Shown in pieces: positions 44,598 through 55,918 of a stretch of 64,000 bases of DNA; positions within the stretch are counted from its first letter, which is position 1; every line of letters starts with the position of its first letter. The stretch is from Chromobacterium subtsugae (GTDB lineage: Bacteria > Pseudomonadota > Gammaproteobacteria > Burkholderiales > Chromobacteriaceae). The translations under genes and the position numbers were made by a program. The DNA is taken from the NCBI RefSeq assembly GCF_001676875.1, contig NZ_JYKA01000004.1, positions 310,001 to 374,000 of the forward strand, written 5' to 3'. The notes below the pieces were generated by a model. It had not been told where the DNA came from. It ran no database searches and was given only the letters and a program-made list of their open reading frames with translations.

Positions 44598-45471
44598 ACT
44601 CCGCCTCCCCCGCCATCTGACGCATGAAATCCACGAACGCCGCCATCCGGGCCGACAGCCCCCGCGACGATGGCCACAGCAGCCGCAACGGCACCCGCTC
44701 GCCGCTGTCGCTGTTCAATAAAGGCCGCAAGCGGCCGTCGTCCAGCTCGCGGCGGATGGAAATGTCCGGCAGACAGGCGATGCCCTGTCCCTGCAACGCG
44801 AATTCCAGCCGCGCATGCATGCTATTGCAGACCAACGCGGCCGATAGCGATGTGTCGGCCAGCGGCCAATCCTCCAGCTTGCCGCTATTGGGCGAGCGGT
44901 AATGGATCAAGCGGTGGTCCGCCAAGCCCGCCGGACTCCGCGGACTGCCATGCCGGGCCAGGTAGTCCGGCGCGGCGACGATCAGGCGGCGGAATCCCGG
45001 CAAGGCCAGGCTGCGCAGCTTGCCGTCATCCCCCTCGCCCACCCGGATGGCGGCGTCGAAACCTTCCTCGATGATGTCGACGTTGCGCTCGCTGTAATCC
45101 AGCTCCAGCGACACCTCGGGAAAGCGCTGCTGGAAAGCCGACAGCTCCGCCATCATCACGCCGCCTATCGGGGGCAGGCTCAACCGCAGCAGGCCGCCTG
45201 GCAGCTTGCCCGCCTGCTCCAGCTCCGCCGCCATCGCGGAGGCTTCTTCCAACATGCGCCGGCCCCGGCCCAACACCGCGTCGCCCTCCGCCGTCAAGGC
45301 CAATGACCGGGTGCTGCGTTGCAGCAGCCGCACGCCCAGTTCCGCCTCCAGCCGGCTGATCCGCTTGCCCACCGCCGACGCCGACACCCCCAGCAGCCGC
45401 CCGGCGCCGACAAAGCTGCCCTGCTCTGCCACGGTGATGAACACCGCCAGATCGCTCAATGAAGCCAGCAC
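44590..45471 (-). CDS. LysR-family transcriptional regulator
   Basis: A 293-residue regulator. The chosen GTG start at 45471 has AAGGAGA at ideal spacing and gives the usual N-terminus (LASLSDLAVFITVAEQGSFV); an upstream ATG at 45507 would add 12 residues. The HTH (GAGRLLGVSASAVGKRISRL) is followed by a ligand-binding domain of the AaeR/DsdC-like subgroup. It is divergent from an MFS efflux gene with a 134-bp shared promoter region, which is the standard arrangement for LysR control of the neighbour. Confidence 0.92.
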   Translation of the reverse strand: MLASLSDLAVFITVAEQGSFVGAGRLLGVSASAVGKRISRLEAELGVRLLQRSTRSLALTAEGDAVLGRGRRMLEEASAMAAELEQAGKLPGGLLRLSLPPIGGVMMAELSAFQQRFPEVSLELDYSERNVDIIEEGFDAAIRVGEGDDGKLRSLALPGFRRLIVAAPDYLARHGSPRSPAGLADHRLIHYRSPNSGKLEDWPLADTSLSAALVCNSMHARLEFALQGQGIACLPDISIRRELDDGRLRPLLNSDSGERVPLRLLWPSSRGLSARMAAFVDFMRQMAGEAEYG

Positions 45472-45605
45472 ATGCTCTCCTTTTCCAAGCGGCAAGTGTA
45501 GCGTCATTCATGCCAAATGGTTCCGCAAAGTGCGGAGCGCCGCCTGGCTGTTTCCCGCCCCCGCCGGCGCTTAGGCTGACGCTTTGCTTCCACATCGAGA
45601 TCGCC

Positions 45606-46781
45606 ATGTCCTCTTCCCGTCTGCTGAGCCCCGCGCTATTGACGCTGGCGGTGGCCGCCTTCGCCATCGGCACCGCTGAATTCATCATCATGGGCTTGCT
45701 GCCCCTGATCGCCGCCGACCTGCGCGTCGGTTTGCCGCGCGCCGCATATCTGGTGTCAGGCTATGCGCTGGGCGTGGTGGCCGGCGGCCCGCTGCTGGCC
45801 GGCCTGATCGCCCGCCTGGACGAAAAGCGCGCGCTAAGCGGGCTGATGCTGATTTTCATCGCAGGCAATCTCGCCTGCCTGCTGGCGCCCGGCCTATGGC
45901 CGCTGCTGCTGGCGCGGATGTTCACCGCCTTCTGCCACGCCAGCTTCATTGGCGTGGCGGCGGTGATGGCGGCGCGGATGGCTCCGCCCGGCATGGCCGG
46001 CCGGGCGATGGCGCTGATGTTCAGCGGCATGACGCTGGCCAATGTGCTGGGGGTGCCGGCCGGCACGCTGATCGGCCAGTGGGCGGGCTGGCGCGCCAGC
46101 TTCGCCGCGGTGGCGGCGCTGGGCTTCCTTACCTTATTGCTGATCCGCTGGCAGCTGCCGACGCACATCGGAAACCATACCAGCGGCGAAACGCAGGCGC
46201 GCTTGCCTGGACGCGTCTGGCCGGCGCTGCTCGCCAGCGTCCTGGCCGCAGCCAGCATGTTCGCCTTCTTCACCTACCTAGTGCCGACGCTTAGCCAGGT
46301 CAGCGGCTTGGCGGCGAAGCACGCCAGCGCGGCCTTGTTGCTATGCGGCGCGGGATTGGTGATCGGCGGCTGGCTCGGCGGCCGCTTGGCGGACGGAAAC
46401 CTGGACCAGGCCCTGTCGCGATGCCTGATCCTGCTATGCGCCACGCTGGCGACGTTCTACTTGCTGGCAGCGCGCCTGCCTTTCGCGCTGGCGCTGATGG
46501 CGCTATGGGGCGGCCTGGCTTTCGCCCTATGCATGCTGCTGCAAACGCTGGCCATTCGCCAGGCGGGAGAGGCCGCCGCGCAGGCATCCGCCCTCAATGT
46601 CGGCGCCTTTAACCTGGGCAATGCCTTGGGAGCGTGGCTGGCTGGAAGACTGCTCGACCATGGCGGAACCTTGGCGCAAACCAGCCTGTTGGCCGCGGCG
46701 CTGGCGGGGCTGACCTGGCTGCTGGCGCGGTTCATTTCACGCGTGGAAACCGCCCGGCGCGTCGCACTGGCGCGGGCATGA
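45606..46781 (+). CDS. DHA1-type MFS efflux transporter (AraJ/YdhP-like)
   Basis: A 391-residue twelve-helix drug/sugar efflux permease. The N-terminus reads FAIGTAEFIIMGLLPLIAAD, the signature of the AraJ-like DHA1 group, with loop GLIARLDEKRALSG between helices 2 and 3. The second-half loop is GGRLADGNLDQAL. The start at ATG 45606 fits the family N-terminus. It is divergent from lysR and probably induced through it by its substrate, which is unknown. Confidence 0.9.
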   Translation: MSSSRLLSPALLTLAVAAFAIGTAEFIIMGLLPLIAADLRVGLPRAAYLVSGYALGVVAGGPLLAGLIARLDEKRALSGLMLIFIAGNLACLLAPGLWPLLLARMFTAFCHASFIGVAAVMAARMAPPGMAGRAMALMFSGMTLANVLGVPAGTLIGQWAGWRASFAAVAALGFLTLLLIRWQLPTHIGNHTSGETQARLPGRVWPALLASVLAAASMFAFFTYLVPTLSQVSGLAAKHASAALLLCGAGLVIGGWLGGRLADGNLDQALSRCLILLCATLATFYLLAARLPFALALMALWGGLAFALCMLLQTLAIRQAGEAAAQASALNVGAFNLGNALGAWLAGRLLDHGGTLAQTSLLAAALAGLTWLLARFISRVETARRVALARA

Positions 46782-46806
46782 AAAAACGGGCCGCGCAGCG
46801 GCCCGT
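46781..46806 (-). terminator. Terminator of the leuS-lptE-holA cluster
   Basis: ACGGGCCGC and GCGGCCCGT enclose a GCA loop (46786-46806); read on the minus strand the stem is followed by TTTTTT. It starts 18 bp after the holA stop and also lies at the end of the convergent MFS gene. Confidence 0.85.
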
Positions 46807-46824
46807 CCCAAGAGGAGGCGAAAA

Positions 46825-47829
46825 TCAGGCGGCCAGCAGGGTCGCCAGCGCCCGCATGGTCTGCCAGGGCTCGCCCGGCTCCACGCCCTTGATCTGGCGA
46901 TCGATGCGCGCGCACTCGGACAACGCCTGCATCAGCTTGCGCGGGCCGATGCGGCGCAGCGCCGGCTCGGCCAGCCGCTGCTTGTCGCCCCACAGCCGCA
47001 GTTCGCGCGCCATGTCGCGCAGCTGGCGGCCGTCCTTCAGGCCCTGGCGCAGCCTGAGCAGCATGCGCACGTCCTCGGACAGCGACCACAACACCAGCAC
47101 CGGCGCCTCGCCTTCGGCCATCAGCCCGTCCAGCATCCGCATCAGCCGCGGCGCGTCGCCGGCCAGCCAGGATTCCGACAACTGGAACACGTCGAAACGG
47201 GCGACATTGGCCACCGCCGCCTGCAGGTCCGCTAGGCTGAGTTCGCCCTTGGGATACAGCAGCGCCAGCTTGTCGACCTCCTGGCGCGCGGCCAGCAGGT
47301 TGCCCTCCACCCGCTCGACGAAGAACGCCAGCGCCTCGCTGCCCAGTTGCTGACCCTGCGCCTTCAGCCGCCGCGAAATCCAGCCCGGCAGTTCGGCGCG
47401 GCCCACCGGGCGCGCCTCCACCGCCAGCCCGGCCTTTTCCAGCGCGGCGAACCACTTGCCCTGCTGCTGGGTCTTGTCCAGCTTGGGCAGCGTGATCAGG
47501 GTGAGGGTGTCGGCCGGCGGGTTGGCCGCCAGCCGCTGCAGCGCCTCGCTGCCCTCGGTGCCCGGCTTGCCGCCGGGAATGCGGATTTCCAGCAGCTTCA
47601 GCGAGGCGAACAGCGACACGCTGCTCATCGCGTCGAACAGCTGCGACCAATCGAAACCCGCCTCCACCGTCAGCACTTCGCGCTCCAGGTAACCGGCCGC
47701 GCGCGCCGCCGCGCGCACGGCGTCGGCGGCCTCCAGCGCCAGCAGCGCCTCTTCCCCGTGCACCAGGTACAACGGCGCCAGCCCCTTGGCCAGCGCCGCG
47801 GTCAACGCGTCAGGGCTGAGTGACGGCAT
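46825..47829 (-). CDS. holA: DNA polymerase III subunit delta
   Basis: The 334-residue clamp-loader wrench subunit that opens the beta clamp. It begins with the typical PLYLVHGEEALLALEAADAV stretch and has the FASLKLLEIRIPGGKPGTEG and VERVEGNLLAARQEVDKL segments found in all delta subunits. Its start overlaps the end of lptE by 20 bp. The order leuS-lptE-holA is conserved in proteobacteria and links translation, envelope and replication genes without a known common function. Confidence 0.96.
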   Translation of the reverse strand: MPSLSPDALTAALAKGLAPLYLVHGEEALLALEAADAVRAAARAAGYLEREVLTVEAGFDWSQLFDAMSSVSLFASLKLLEIRIPGGKPGTEGSEALQRLAANPPADTLTLITLPKLDKTQQQGKWFAALEKAGLAVEARPVGRAELPGWISRRLKAQGQQLGSEALAFFVERVEGNLLAARQEVDKLALLYPKGELSLADLQAAVANVARFDVFQLSESWLAGDAPRLMRMLDGLMAEGEAPVLVLWSLSEDVRMLLRLRQGLKDGRQLRDMARELRLWGDKQRLAEPALRRIGPRKLMQALSECARIDRQIKGVEPGEPWQTMRALATLLAA

Positions 47830-48367
47830 TGGCCGGCTTCAAGCTTTGCGGACCGGCCGGCGAGACAGCCGGCACTTTCAGGTAGGCCAGACGGCGCACG
47901 ATCTGCTCGGCGGCGTCGCGGCGGGCATCGGCCCACAGCAGGCCCTCTTCCTGCTCTTTGCCCAGCACCGCGCTATCCGAGTAATTCATGCTGCGGCGCA
48001 CGCTCACCTCCATGTCCGGCTCGATCGGCACGCCGCCCAGCACCACCCGCACGGTGGCGGTGTAGGTCAGCTGGTACTCGCTGATCTTGCCGCTGGCGTT
48101 GATGGTGAGGATGTCCTTGGACTGGTTCTCGTTGAGCACGGTAACCACCGCCTGCGCCTGCTTGGCAGCCGGCAGCAGCGTCAGCTTCGAATTGCGCGCC
48201 AGCACCGTGCGCAGGTCCGCTTCGATGCCGGTATTGGCCGCCTCCAGATACATGGTTGAGAACGGCAGCTCCTTGACGCTGCCCCCCAGGCCGCGCAGGT
48301 GGAAGCCACAAGCGCTCAGCAGCAGGACCAAGCCGGCCAACAGCAGGCAGTTCAGGCTTTGTTTCAT
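47810..48367 (-). CDS. lptE: LPS-assembly lipoprotein LptE
   Basis: A 185-residue outer-membrane lipoprotein that plugs the LptD barrel during lipopolysaccharide export. The lipobox is LLLSACGFHLRG, followed by the conserved short motif G-F-H-L-R-G found right after the lipid-modified Cys of LptE. The rest is an alpha/beta domain with the usual TVRVVLGGV strand. It lies 82 bp after leuS and overlaps holA. Confidence 0.95.
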   Translation of the reverse strand: MKQSLNCLLLAGLVLLLSACGFHLRGLGGSVKELPFSTMYLEAANTGIEADLRTVLARNSKLTLLPAAKQAQAVVTVLNENQSKDILTINASGKISEYQLTYTATVRVVLGGVPIEPDMEVSVRRSMNYSDSAVLGKEQEEGLLWADARRDAAEQIVRRLAYLKVPAVSPAGPQSLKPANAVTQP

Positions 48368-48449
48368 ATCACTCCCCAGATGGCGGATGCTCCGCCGGCA
48401 AAAACGGCGCGGGACAGCCCCGCCGCCCCGCGCCGCGTCTTCGCTCGAA

Positions 48450-51212
<2,763 letters not shown>

Positions 51213-51289
51213 TTATATCGGCAAAAGCGGCAAAAAGGGGATGCCGCGGAGCGGACAGGCTGTCCGATTTCCGTACAAAAACAAGGCGT

Positions 51290-52093
51290 TCATAGCAGCC
51301 GGAGCAGCATCTCGCTGGCCATCGCCGCCATCAGCAAGGCAAACGCCTTTTTCAGCCTGGCCACCGGCAGCCGGTGCGCGGCCCGCGCGCCCAGCGGCGC
51401 GCACAGCACCGTCATCAGCATCAAGGCCAGCATCGCCGGCAAATAAACAAAGCCGACGCTGCCCCAGGGCAGGCCTTGCGCGCGCCAGCCGCTGGCCAGA
51501 TAGCCCAGCGCGCCGGAAACGGCGATCGGCCAGCCCAGCGCGGCGCTGGTCCCTATCGCCGTATGCACCGGCACATTGCACCAGCTCATCAACGGCACGC
51601 TCATCGAGCCGCCGCCGATTCCCACCCAGCTGGAAATCATGCCGATGGCGCCGCCCGCCGCGCCCTGGCCGGCGCGGCCCGGCATCTCGCGCCCGGCCCT
51701 GGGCTGCTTGCCTATCAGCATTTGCGCCGCCACCGCGTAGGCGTAGACCACGAAAAACCAGGCCAGCGCGCGGCCGGGAATCCAGCCCGCCAGCAGGCTG
51801 CCGGCCAGCGTGCCCAGCACCATCGCCGGCGCCATGCCGCGCACGATGCGCCAGTCCACCGCGCCTTTCTTGTGGTGGGCGCGCACGCTGGAAGCGCTGG
51901 TGAACACCATCACCGCCAGCGAAGTGCCCACCGCCAGATGCTGCGCGTGCTCGCCGCCCAGATGCGCGGCCGCCAACACCGCCAGCACCACCGGCACGAT
52001 GATCAGCCCGCCGCCGACGCCCAGCAGGCCGGCCAGGAAGCCGGCCACCGCGCCGCAGCCCAGCAAGGCAACCAGCAAGGGCGGCGCCAGCAT
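51290..52093 (-). CDS. TSUP-family membrane permease (sulfite exporter TauE/SafE)
   Basis: A 267-residue, about eight-helix protein with both copies of the family repeat: GFLAGLLGVGGGLIIVPVVL near the start and AIGMISSWVGIGGGSMSVP in the second half. Such proteins export sulfite, sulfoacetate or related sulfur anions, or taurine metabolites. The start at ATG 52093 overlaps the stop of the EVE gene by one base (TGATG), so translation is coupled. The substrate is unproven. Confidence 0.9.
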   Translation of the reverse strand: MLAPPLLVALLGCGAVAGFLAGLLGVGGGLIIVPVVLAVLAAAHLGGEHAQHLAVGTSLAVMVFTSASSVRAHHKKGAVDWRIVRGMAPAMVLGTLAGSLLAGWIPGRALAWFFVVYAYAVAAQMLIGKQPRAGREMPGRAGQGAAGGAIGMISSWVGIGGGSMSVPLMSWCNVPVHTAIGTSAALGWPIAVSGALGYLASGWRAQGLPWGSVGFVYLPAMLALMLMTVLCAPLGARAAHRLPVARLKKAFALLMAAMASEMLLRLL

Positions 52094-52551
52094 CACAACA
52101 CCTCGCGCGTGAGATAGTCCCACTCTTCCGCCGTCACCGGCGTGATCGACAAGCGGTTGCCGCGCTTGAGCACCGTCATGCCCTCCAGCGGCGGATGGCC
52201 GCGCAGCTCGGCCGGCGACACCAGCCGGGTCTTGCTGACGAAGCGCACGTCCACGCACTGCCAGCGCGGCTGGGCCGGGTCGGACTTAGGATCGTGATAG
52301 GGGCTGTCAGGATCGAACTGGCTGGAGTCGGGATGCGCCGGCGCGGCCACTTCGGCGATGCCGGCGATGCCGGGCTCGGGACAAGACGAATGCCAGAACA
52401 GCAGCAGGTCGCCGGGACGCATGTCGTCGCGCATGAAATTGCGCGCCTGGTAGTTGCGCACGCCGGTCCACTCGAACAGGCGCGCCGGTTCGGCGGCCAG
52501 GTGGTCGATCGAGGTTTCGTCCGGTTCGGACTTCATCAGCCAATAGCGCAT
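52093..52551 (-). CDS. EVE domain-containing protein
   Basis: A 152-residue PUA-like EVE domain protein (start ATG 52551; a TTG six bases upstream is weaker). It has MRYWLMKSEPDE, FEWTGVRNYQARNFMR, DLLLFWHSS and the C-terminal EWDYLT. EVE domains bind modified bases in DNA or RNA, and a role in RNA modification recognition is likely by family. Conserved neighbourhood with zapA-6S-fthC genes is common in proteobacteria. No Shine-Dalgarno sequence is visible. Confidence 0.9.
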   Translation of the reverse strand: MRYWLMKSEPDETSIDHLAAEPARLFEWTGVRNYQARNFMRDDMRPGDLLLFWHSSCPEPGIAGIAEVAAPAHPDSSQFDPDSPYHDPKSDPAQPRWQCVDVRFVSKTRLVSPAELRGHPPLEGMTVLKRGNRLSITPVTAEEWDYLTREVL

Positions 52552-52678
52552 GGGCAATATCTGTTAATCGCTGAGGGGAAAGGGAAAGACTTGCTCAATC
52601 TTACTGGAAAGATTGCCTCGTATGCTGGTTTCAACAGGACAGGTTTTTTGCCATGCCTGCCGTTCCAGGAGAATACCG

Positions 52679-52834
52679 ATGAAAACGTGGATACTCGCCG
52701 TAATCGCGATAGGCAGCCTAAGCGGCTGCGTGGTGGAACCGCCGCGAGTGGGCATCGCACCGGTAGTGGTGCGGCCGGCGGTGGTGGTGGCGCCGGCTTA
52801 CTACTACGGCCCGCGCTACTACGGCTGGCGTTGA
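52679..52834 (+). CDS. Small lipoprotein
   Basis: A 51-residue protein from ATG 52679 with AGGAG seven bases upstream. The signal peptide ends in GSLSGC, a good lipobox. The mature part is short and rich in Val, Pro and Tyr (VVVRPAVVVAPAYYYGP), with no charged block. The role is unknown. It runs opposite to its neighbours and overlaps the end of the DUF1294 gene at 52819-52834. Confidence 0.65.
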   Translation: MKTWILAVIAIGSLSGCVVEPPRVGIAPVVVRPAVVVAPAYYYGPRYYGWR

Positions 52835-53148
52835 AGCCACCACCATGCCAGCGGCGGCGCCAGATTGGCCAGCGCCGCCAGCCAATAGATCAGCAGGAAA
52901 GGCTGCTTGCGGGTCTTGTGGCGGAACCAGCGCTGCGCGAGAAACGCGGCCGGCCAGCCGCCGGCCAGGTGCAGCAGCTGCAGCCTGGCCTCCGGAATGC
53001 GCCAGGCGCCGCGCAGGGCGGCGCGCTTGTCCAGCCAATACGCCAGCAGCGTCGGCAAGGCCAGCGCGGCGTAAGGCAGCCACCAGCCCCAGCCCAGCCG
53101 CCCCAGCAGGCAGGCAGCCAGCAAGGGCAGCAACAGCAGCAGAATCAT
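52819..53148 (-). CDS. DUF1294 membrane protein
   Basis: A 109-residue protein with about three to four membrane helices and the DUF1294 signature (YWLDKRAALRGAWRIPE followed by LHLAGGWPAAFLAQRWFRHKT). The start at 53148 overlaps the stop of fthC as ATGA. The function is unknown; co-translation with fthC is seen here and hints at nothing more. Confidence 0.85.
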   Translation of the reverse strand: MILLLLLPLLAACLLGRLGWGWWLPYAALALPTLLAYWLDKRAALRGAWRIPEARLQLLHLAGGWPAAFLAQRWFRHKTRKQPFLLIYWLAALANLAPPLAWWWLQRQP

Positions 53149-53753
53149 GCTTCCGCCTCCCGCAGCGGCAGCCGCCGCAGGCCGGACTCGGTCAGCAGGC
53201 AGTCCAGCCGCACATCCCAGGCCTCGCGCGGCACCGCGTCCACCAGCTGGCAATCGAAAGCCACGCCGACCAGCAGCGGCCCGCCGGCGGCGACGCGGCG
53301 GCGGAAGGCCAGCGTGCTGTCGTAGAAACCGCCGCCCTGCCCCATCCGGTAACCCTCGCGGTCTACGCCCAGCAAGGGCACGAACACCACGTCCAGCCGC
53401 TCGGCGCGCAGCCGGGCGCCGGCGTATTCCAGGATGCGGTAGCGCGGGTGCAGATACCAGCGGTCGGCGGCCGCCAGCCGGGTGAACCACAGCCGGCGGC
53501 CGCGGCGCGGAATCTGCGGCAGATAGACGCGCGCGCCGCGCCACAGCGCGGCGTTGAGCAGCATGGCCAGGTCCAGCTCGGAGCCGGCGGCCAGATAGCC
53601 TCCCACGCGCTTGCCGCGCTTCAACAGGCGCGAAGCATGGCGGGCGATGGCCTGCGCCGCGGCGGCGCGATAAGCCGGCGGCAAAGCCATGCGGGCGCGG
53701 CGCAGCTGGCGGCGCAGCGTCGGTTTGTCTGTAATGGGGAGAATATCGGTCAT
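53145..53753 (-). CDS. fthC: 5-formyltetrahydrofolate cyclo-ligase
   Basis: A 202-residue enzyme that returns 5-formyl-THF to the active folate pool using ATP (YgfA in E. coli). The family site MGQGGGFYDSTLA is at about residues 136-150. It follows directly downstream of the 6S RNA gene, as in E. coli and many other bacteria, so it is probably transcribed from the same promoter. Confidence 0.95.
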   Translation of the reverse strand: MTDILPITDKPTLRRQLRRARMALPPAYRAAAAQAIARHASRLLKRGKRVGGYLAAGSELDLAMLLNAALWRGARVYLPQIPRRGRRLWFTRLAAADRWYLHPRYRILEYAGARLRAERLDVVFVPLLGVDREGYRMGQGGGFYDSTLAFRRRVAAGGPLLVGVAFDCQLVDAVPREAWDVRLDCLLTESGLRRLPLREAEA

Positions 53754-53759
53754 GGGAGG

Positions 53760-53946
53760 GGGAGACCCCCGCGAGTGCCGTTCGGGCTAAATTCGCTTGT
53801 ACCCTGTTTCCAGGATGGGCCGCCTGCCAGACATTTCGGGCGCGTTCTCAAATGGAACGCGGCACGCCCATGTCTCACGCTGGCAGCCAGAAGCGAACGC
53901 ATTGGTACAAAGGAATTGTGTGCCGTCACGAGCACCGCAGGGGATA
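53760..53946 (-). ncRNA. ssrS: 6S RNA
   Basis: The region between zapA and fthC is where 6S RNA lies in gamma- and betaproteobacteria. On the minus strand, the two ends pair over about 12 bp: CCCCTGCG-GTGC near 53942-53931 with GCAC-T-CGCGGGGG near 53778-53765. These are followed inward by the expected CTCGTGACGG and CGAACGG flanks and a long, partly paired interior. Boundaries are approximate. 6S RNA binds sigma-70 RNA polymerase and reshapes transcription in stationary phase. The assignment rests on position and the closing stem. Confidence 0.8.
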
Positions 53947-53979
53947 AACTGACCTGTAGTGCGAGCCTGGAACCGGCTG

Positions 53980-54291
53980 TCAGAACAGCGGTTGCTGGCT
54001 CTGGCGAAGCGCGTTGTCGGCCGCTTCGCCCATGTCGCGTATCTTACGCTGAAACGCCGCCATCTCCAAGCCCTCGCCCACTTTTGTTTTCAGCAGATCG
54101 TGGGCGATGTTGAGCGCGGCCATGATGGCGATCTTGTCGGCGTCCATCACCTTGCCGTGCTGCTGAATGGTGGAAATCTTGCCTTCCAGCAGGCGCACCG
54201 CCTCCAGCAGGGTTTCCTGCTCGCCCTGCGGGGTGCCGATGGTGAAATGACGGCCCAACAGTTCGATCTCGACCTGAACCACGTCGCTCAT
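53980..54291 (-). CDS. zapA: Cell division protein ZapA
   Basis: A 103-residue FtsZ-ring stabiliser. The globular N-terminal part contains VEIELLGRHFTIGTPQGEQE, and the C-terminal half is a coiled-coil helix with KIAIMAALNIAHDLLK. The start overlaps the stop of the upstream coiled-coil gene as ATGA. It lies in the classic order zapB-like gene, zapA, 6S RNA, fthC. Confidence 0.95.
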   Translation of the reverse strand: MSDVVQVEIELLGRHFTIGTPQGEQETLLEAVRLLEGKISTIQQHGKVMDADKIAIMAALNIAHDLLKTKVGEGLEMAAFQRKIRDMGEAADNALRQSQQPLF

Positions 54292-54497
54292 TGCTCATCC
54301 TCCGGCGCGCCCGGCAGGCGCGCCACCAGGGCCGCCACCCGGCTGCGGGTTTCGTTCACGCGGAAATTCAGCTCGGCATTCTCCTTCAGCGCTTCGGACA
54401 GCGCCTCGGCAAAGCGGCCGTTCTGGGTTTCCAACTCCCGGATGCGGGCGATCAGCGCCGCGACGCGGGATTCCAGATATTCCAGTTCATTGTCCAT
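54288..54497 (-). CDS. ZapB-like coiled-coil protein
   Basis: A 69-residue, almost wholly helical protein with heptad spacing of hydrophobics (LEYLESRVAALIARIRELE, FAEALSEALKENAELNFRV). It ends in a short acidic tail. It overlaps zapA by four bases. Its length and place match the small ZapB-like proteins next to zapA, which bind ZapA or FtsZ in relatives; direct function is inferred. Confidence 0.85.
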   Translation of the reverse strand: MDNELEYLESRVAALIARIRELETQNGRFAEALSEALKENAELNFRVNETRSRVAALVARLPGAPEDEQ

Positions 54498-54518
54498 GCC
54501 GGCGAGGATAACGGGCGG

Positions 54519-55391
54519 CTAGTTGGGCGTCAAACCCAGCCGCTGGCGCGCCATGTCCAGCCGCTCGCACAGCGCCGCCGCGCCCTCGACCAGGCGCGGG
54601 CCGGGAATGCTGATGTCGTCACCCGGCAGCGCGAACAGCGCGGCATGCGACACCGCCGGCACGCCGCGCCAGCGCCGCCACATCGCCAGCGTCGCCTCGT
54701 CGGACGCCACTATCGCCTGTGGCTGCGCCGCCACGACCGAGGCGGTGGATACCTGCGGCGCCGGCAGCGGCAGGTCGGCGAACACATTGACCCCGCCGCA
54801 AGTGCGGATCAGCGAATCGATATAGCTTTTGCCGCTGATGGTGAAGATCGGCGCCTGGCTCAGCTGGTAGAACACCCGCACCGGCGCGCGGCCGCCGTAG
54901 CGCTGCTGCAGCGCCGCCATTTGCCGCCGGTATTGCGCGGCGGCGCGGTTGGCCGCCGCCTCGCTGCCGGCCAGCCGGCCCAGCTTGCCGATTTCCAGCG
55001 CCACGTCGCCCGGCTGCAGCGGATGGCTGATGAACACCGGCACGCCCAGGCTGCGCAGACGCGCCAGTTCGCGCGGGGTGCCGCCATCCTTCCAGGCCAC
55101 CACCAGGTCGGGCCGCTGGCGCAGCACCGCCTCCAGGCTGAAGCCGGTGAAGCTGCCGACCCGCGGCAGCTTCTTCGCCGCCGGCGGATGGTCGCTGTAT
55201 TCGACGGTGGCCACCACCTTGTCGCCGGCGCCGGCGGCGAACAAGAGCTCGGTGGCGTGCGGCACCAGGCTGACGATGCGCTGCGCCGGCTGCCGCAGCG
55301 CCACTTCCTGGCCATCGCCGTCCGTCACACGGATATCGGCCTGCGCGGCGCCGGCCAGCAACAGGGCGGCCAAGACCCATGCGCGCCTCAT
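54519..55391 (-). CDS. btuF: Periplasmic cobalamin-binding protein
   Basis: A 290-residue ABC transport binding protein with signal peptide (about 1-19). The two-lobed fold starts with RIVSLVPHATELLFAAGAGD, the cobalamin-binding family hallmark, with VVATVEYSDHPPAAKKLPRV after it and a rigid linker helix (about 120-150). It delivers corrinoid to a BtuCD permease, which is not encoded in this window. The start overlaps the stop of cobU by four bases. Confidence 0.92.
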   Translation of the reverse strand: MRRAWVLAALLLAGAAQADIRVTDGDGQEVALRQPAQRIVSLVPHATELLFAAGAGDKVVATVEYSDHPPAAKKLPRVGSFTGFSLEAVLRQRPDLVVAWKDGGTPRELARLRSLGVPVFISHPLQPGDVALEIGKLGRLAGSEAAANRAAAQYRRQMAALQQRYGGRAPVRVFYQLSQAPIFTISGKSYIDSLIRTCGGVNVFADLPLPAPQVSTASVVAAQPQAIVASDEATLAMWRRWRGVPAVSHAALFALPGDDISIPGPRLVEGAAALCERLDMARQRLGLTPN

Positions 55392-55915
55392 GCCGGACCC
55401 CCTTTCAAAACCAGCGGCAAACCGCAGGCCACCAGCGTCACCCGCTGGCAGCGCGCCGCCGCCAGCTGGTTGAGCCGCCCCAGTTCGTCGACGAAGCGCC
55501 GGGTTTCGGCATCTCCAGCCACCACGCCCCAGCCCACCTCGTTGCTGACCAGCAGGATTTCGCCACGCGCGCCGTCCAAGGCCGCCAGCAGGGCGTCGCG
55601 CTCGACGGCGTAGCCGGCTTCGTCAAAGCCTGGTTCACCGAAAAAGCGCATCAGCCACATGCCCAGGCAGTCCACCAGCACCAGCCCGCCCGGGCAGTCA
55701 GCGGCGGCGATGGCGGCGGCCAGGCCGCGGCCGGCTTCCGCCACCCGCCAATGCGCCGGCCGCTGCGCGCGGTGGCGCTCCACCCGGCGCGCGAACTCGG
55801 CGTCGCGCACTTCGGCGGTGGCGAGATAACACACCGGGCCGGCATGGCGGCGGGCCAGGTCTTCTGCATGGGCGCTCTTGCCGCTGCGGGCGCCGCCGCT
55901 GATCAGATGGGGCAT
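55388..55915 (-). CDS. cobU: Adenosylcobinamide kinase / guanylyltransferase
   Basis: A 175-residue bifunctional enzyme that phosphorylates adenosylcobinamide and adds GMP, giving adenosylcobinamide-GDP for the nucleotide loop. It has the P-loop GGARSGKS (residues 6-13), VERHRAQRP with the guanylylated His, and VLVDCLGMWLM. It lies 3 bp downstream of the btuB stop and overlaps btuF, so btuB-cobU-btuF form one operon under the cobalamin riboswitch. Confidence 0.96.
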   Translation of the reverse strand: MPHLISGGARSGKSAHAEDLARRHAGPVCYLATAEVRDAEFARRVERHRAQRPAHWRVAEAGRGLAAAIAAADCPGGLVLVDCLGMWLMRFFGEPGFDEAGYAVERDALLAALDGARGEILLVSNEVGWGVVAGDAETRRFVDELGRLNQLAAARCQRVTLVACGLPLVLKGGPA

Positions 55916-55918
55916 GGT

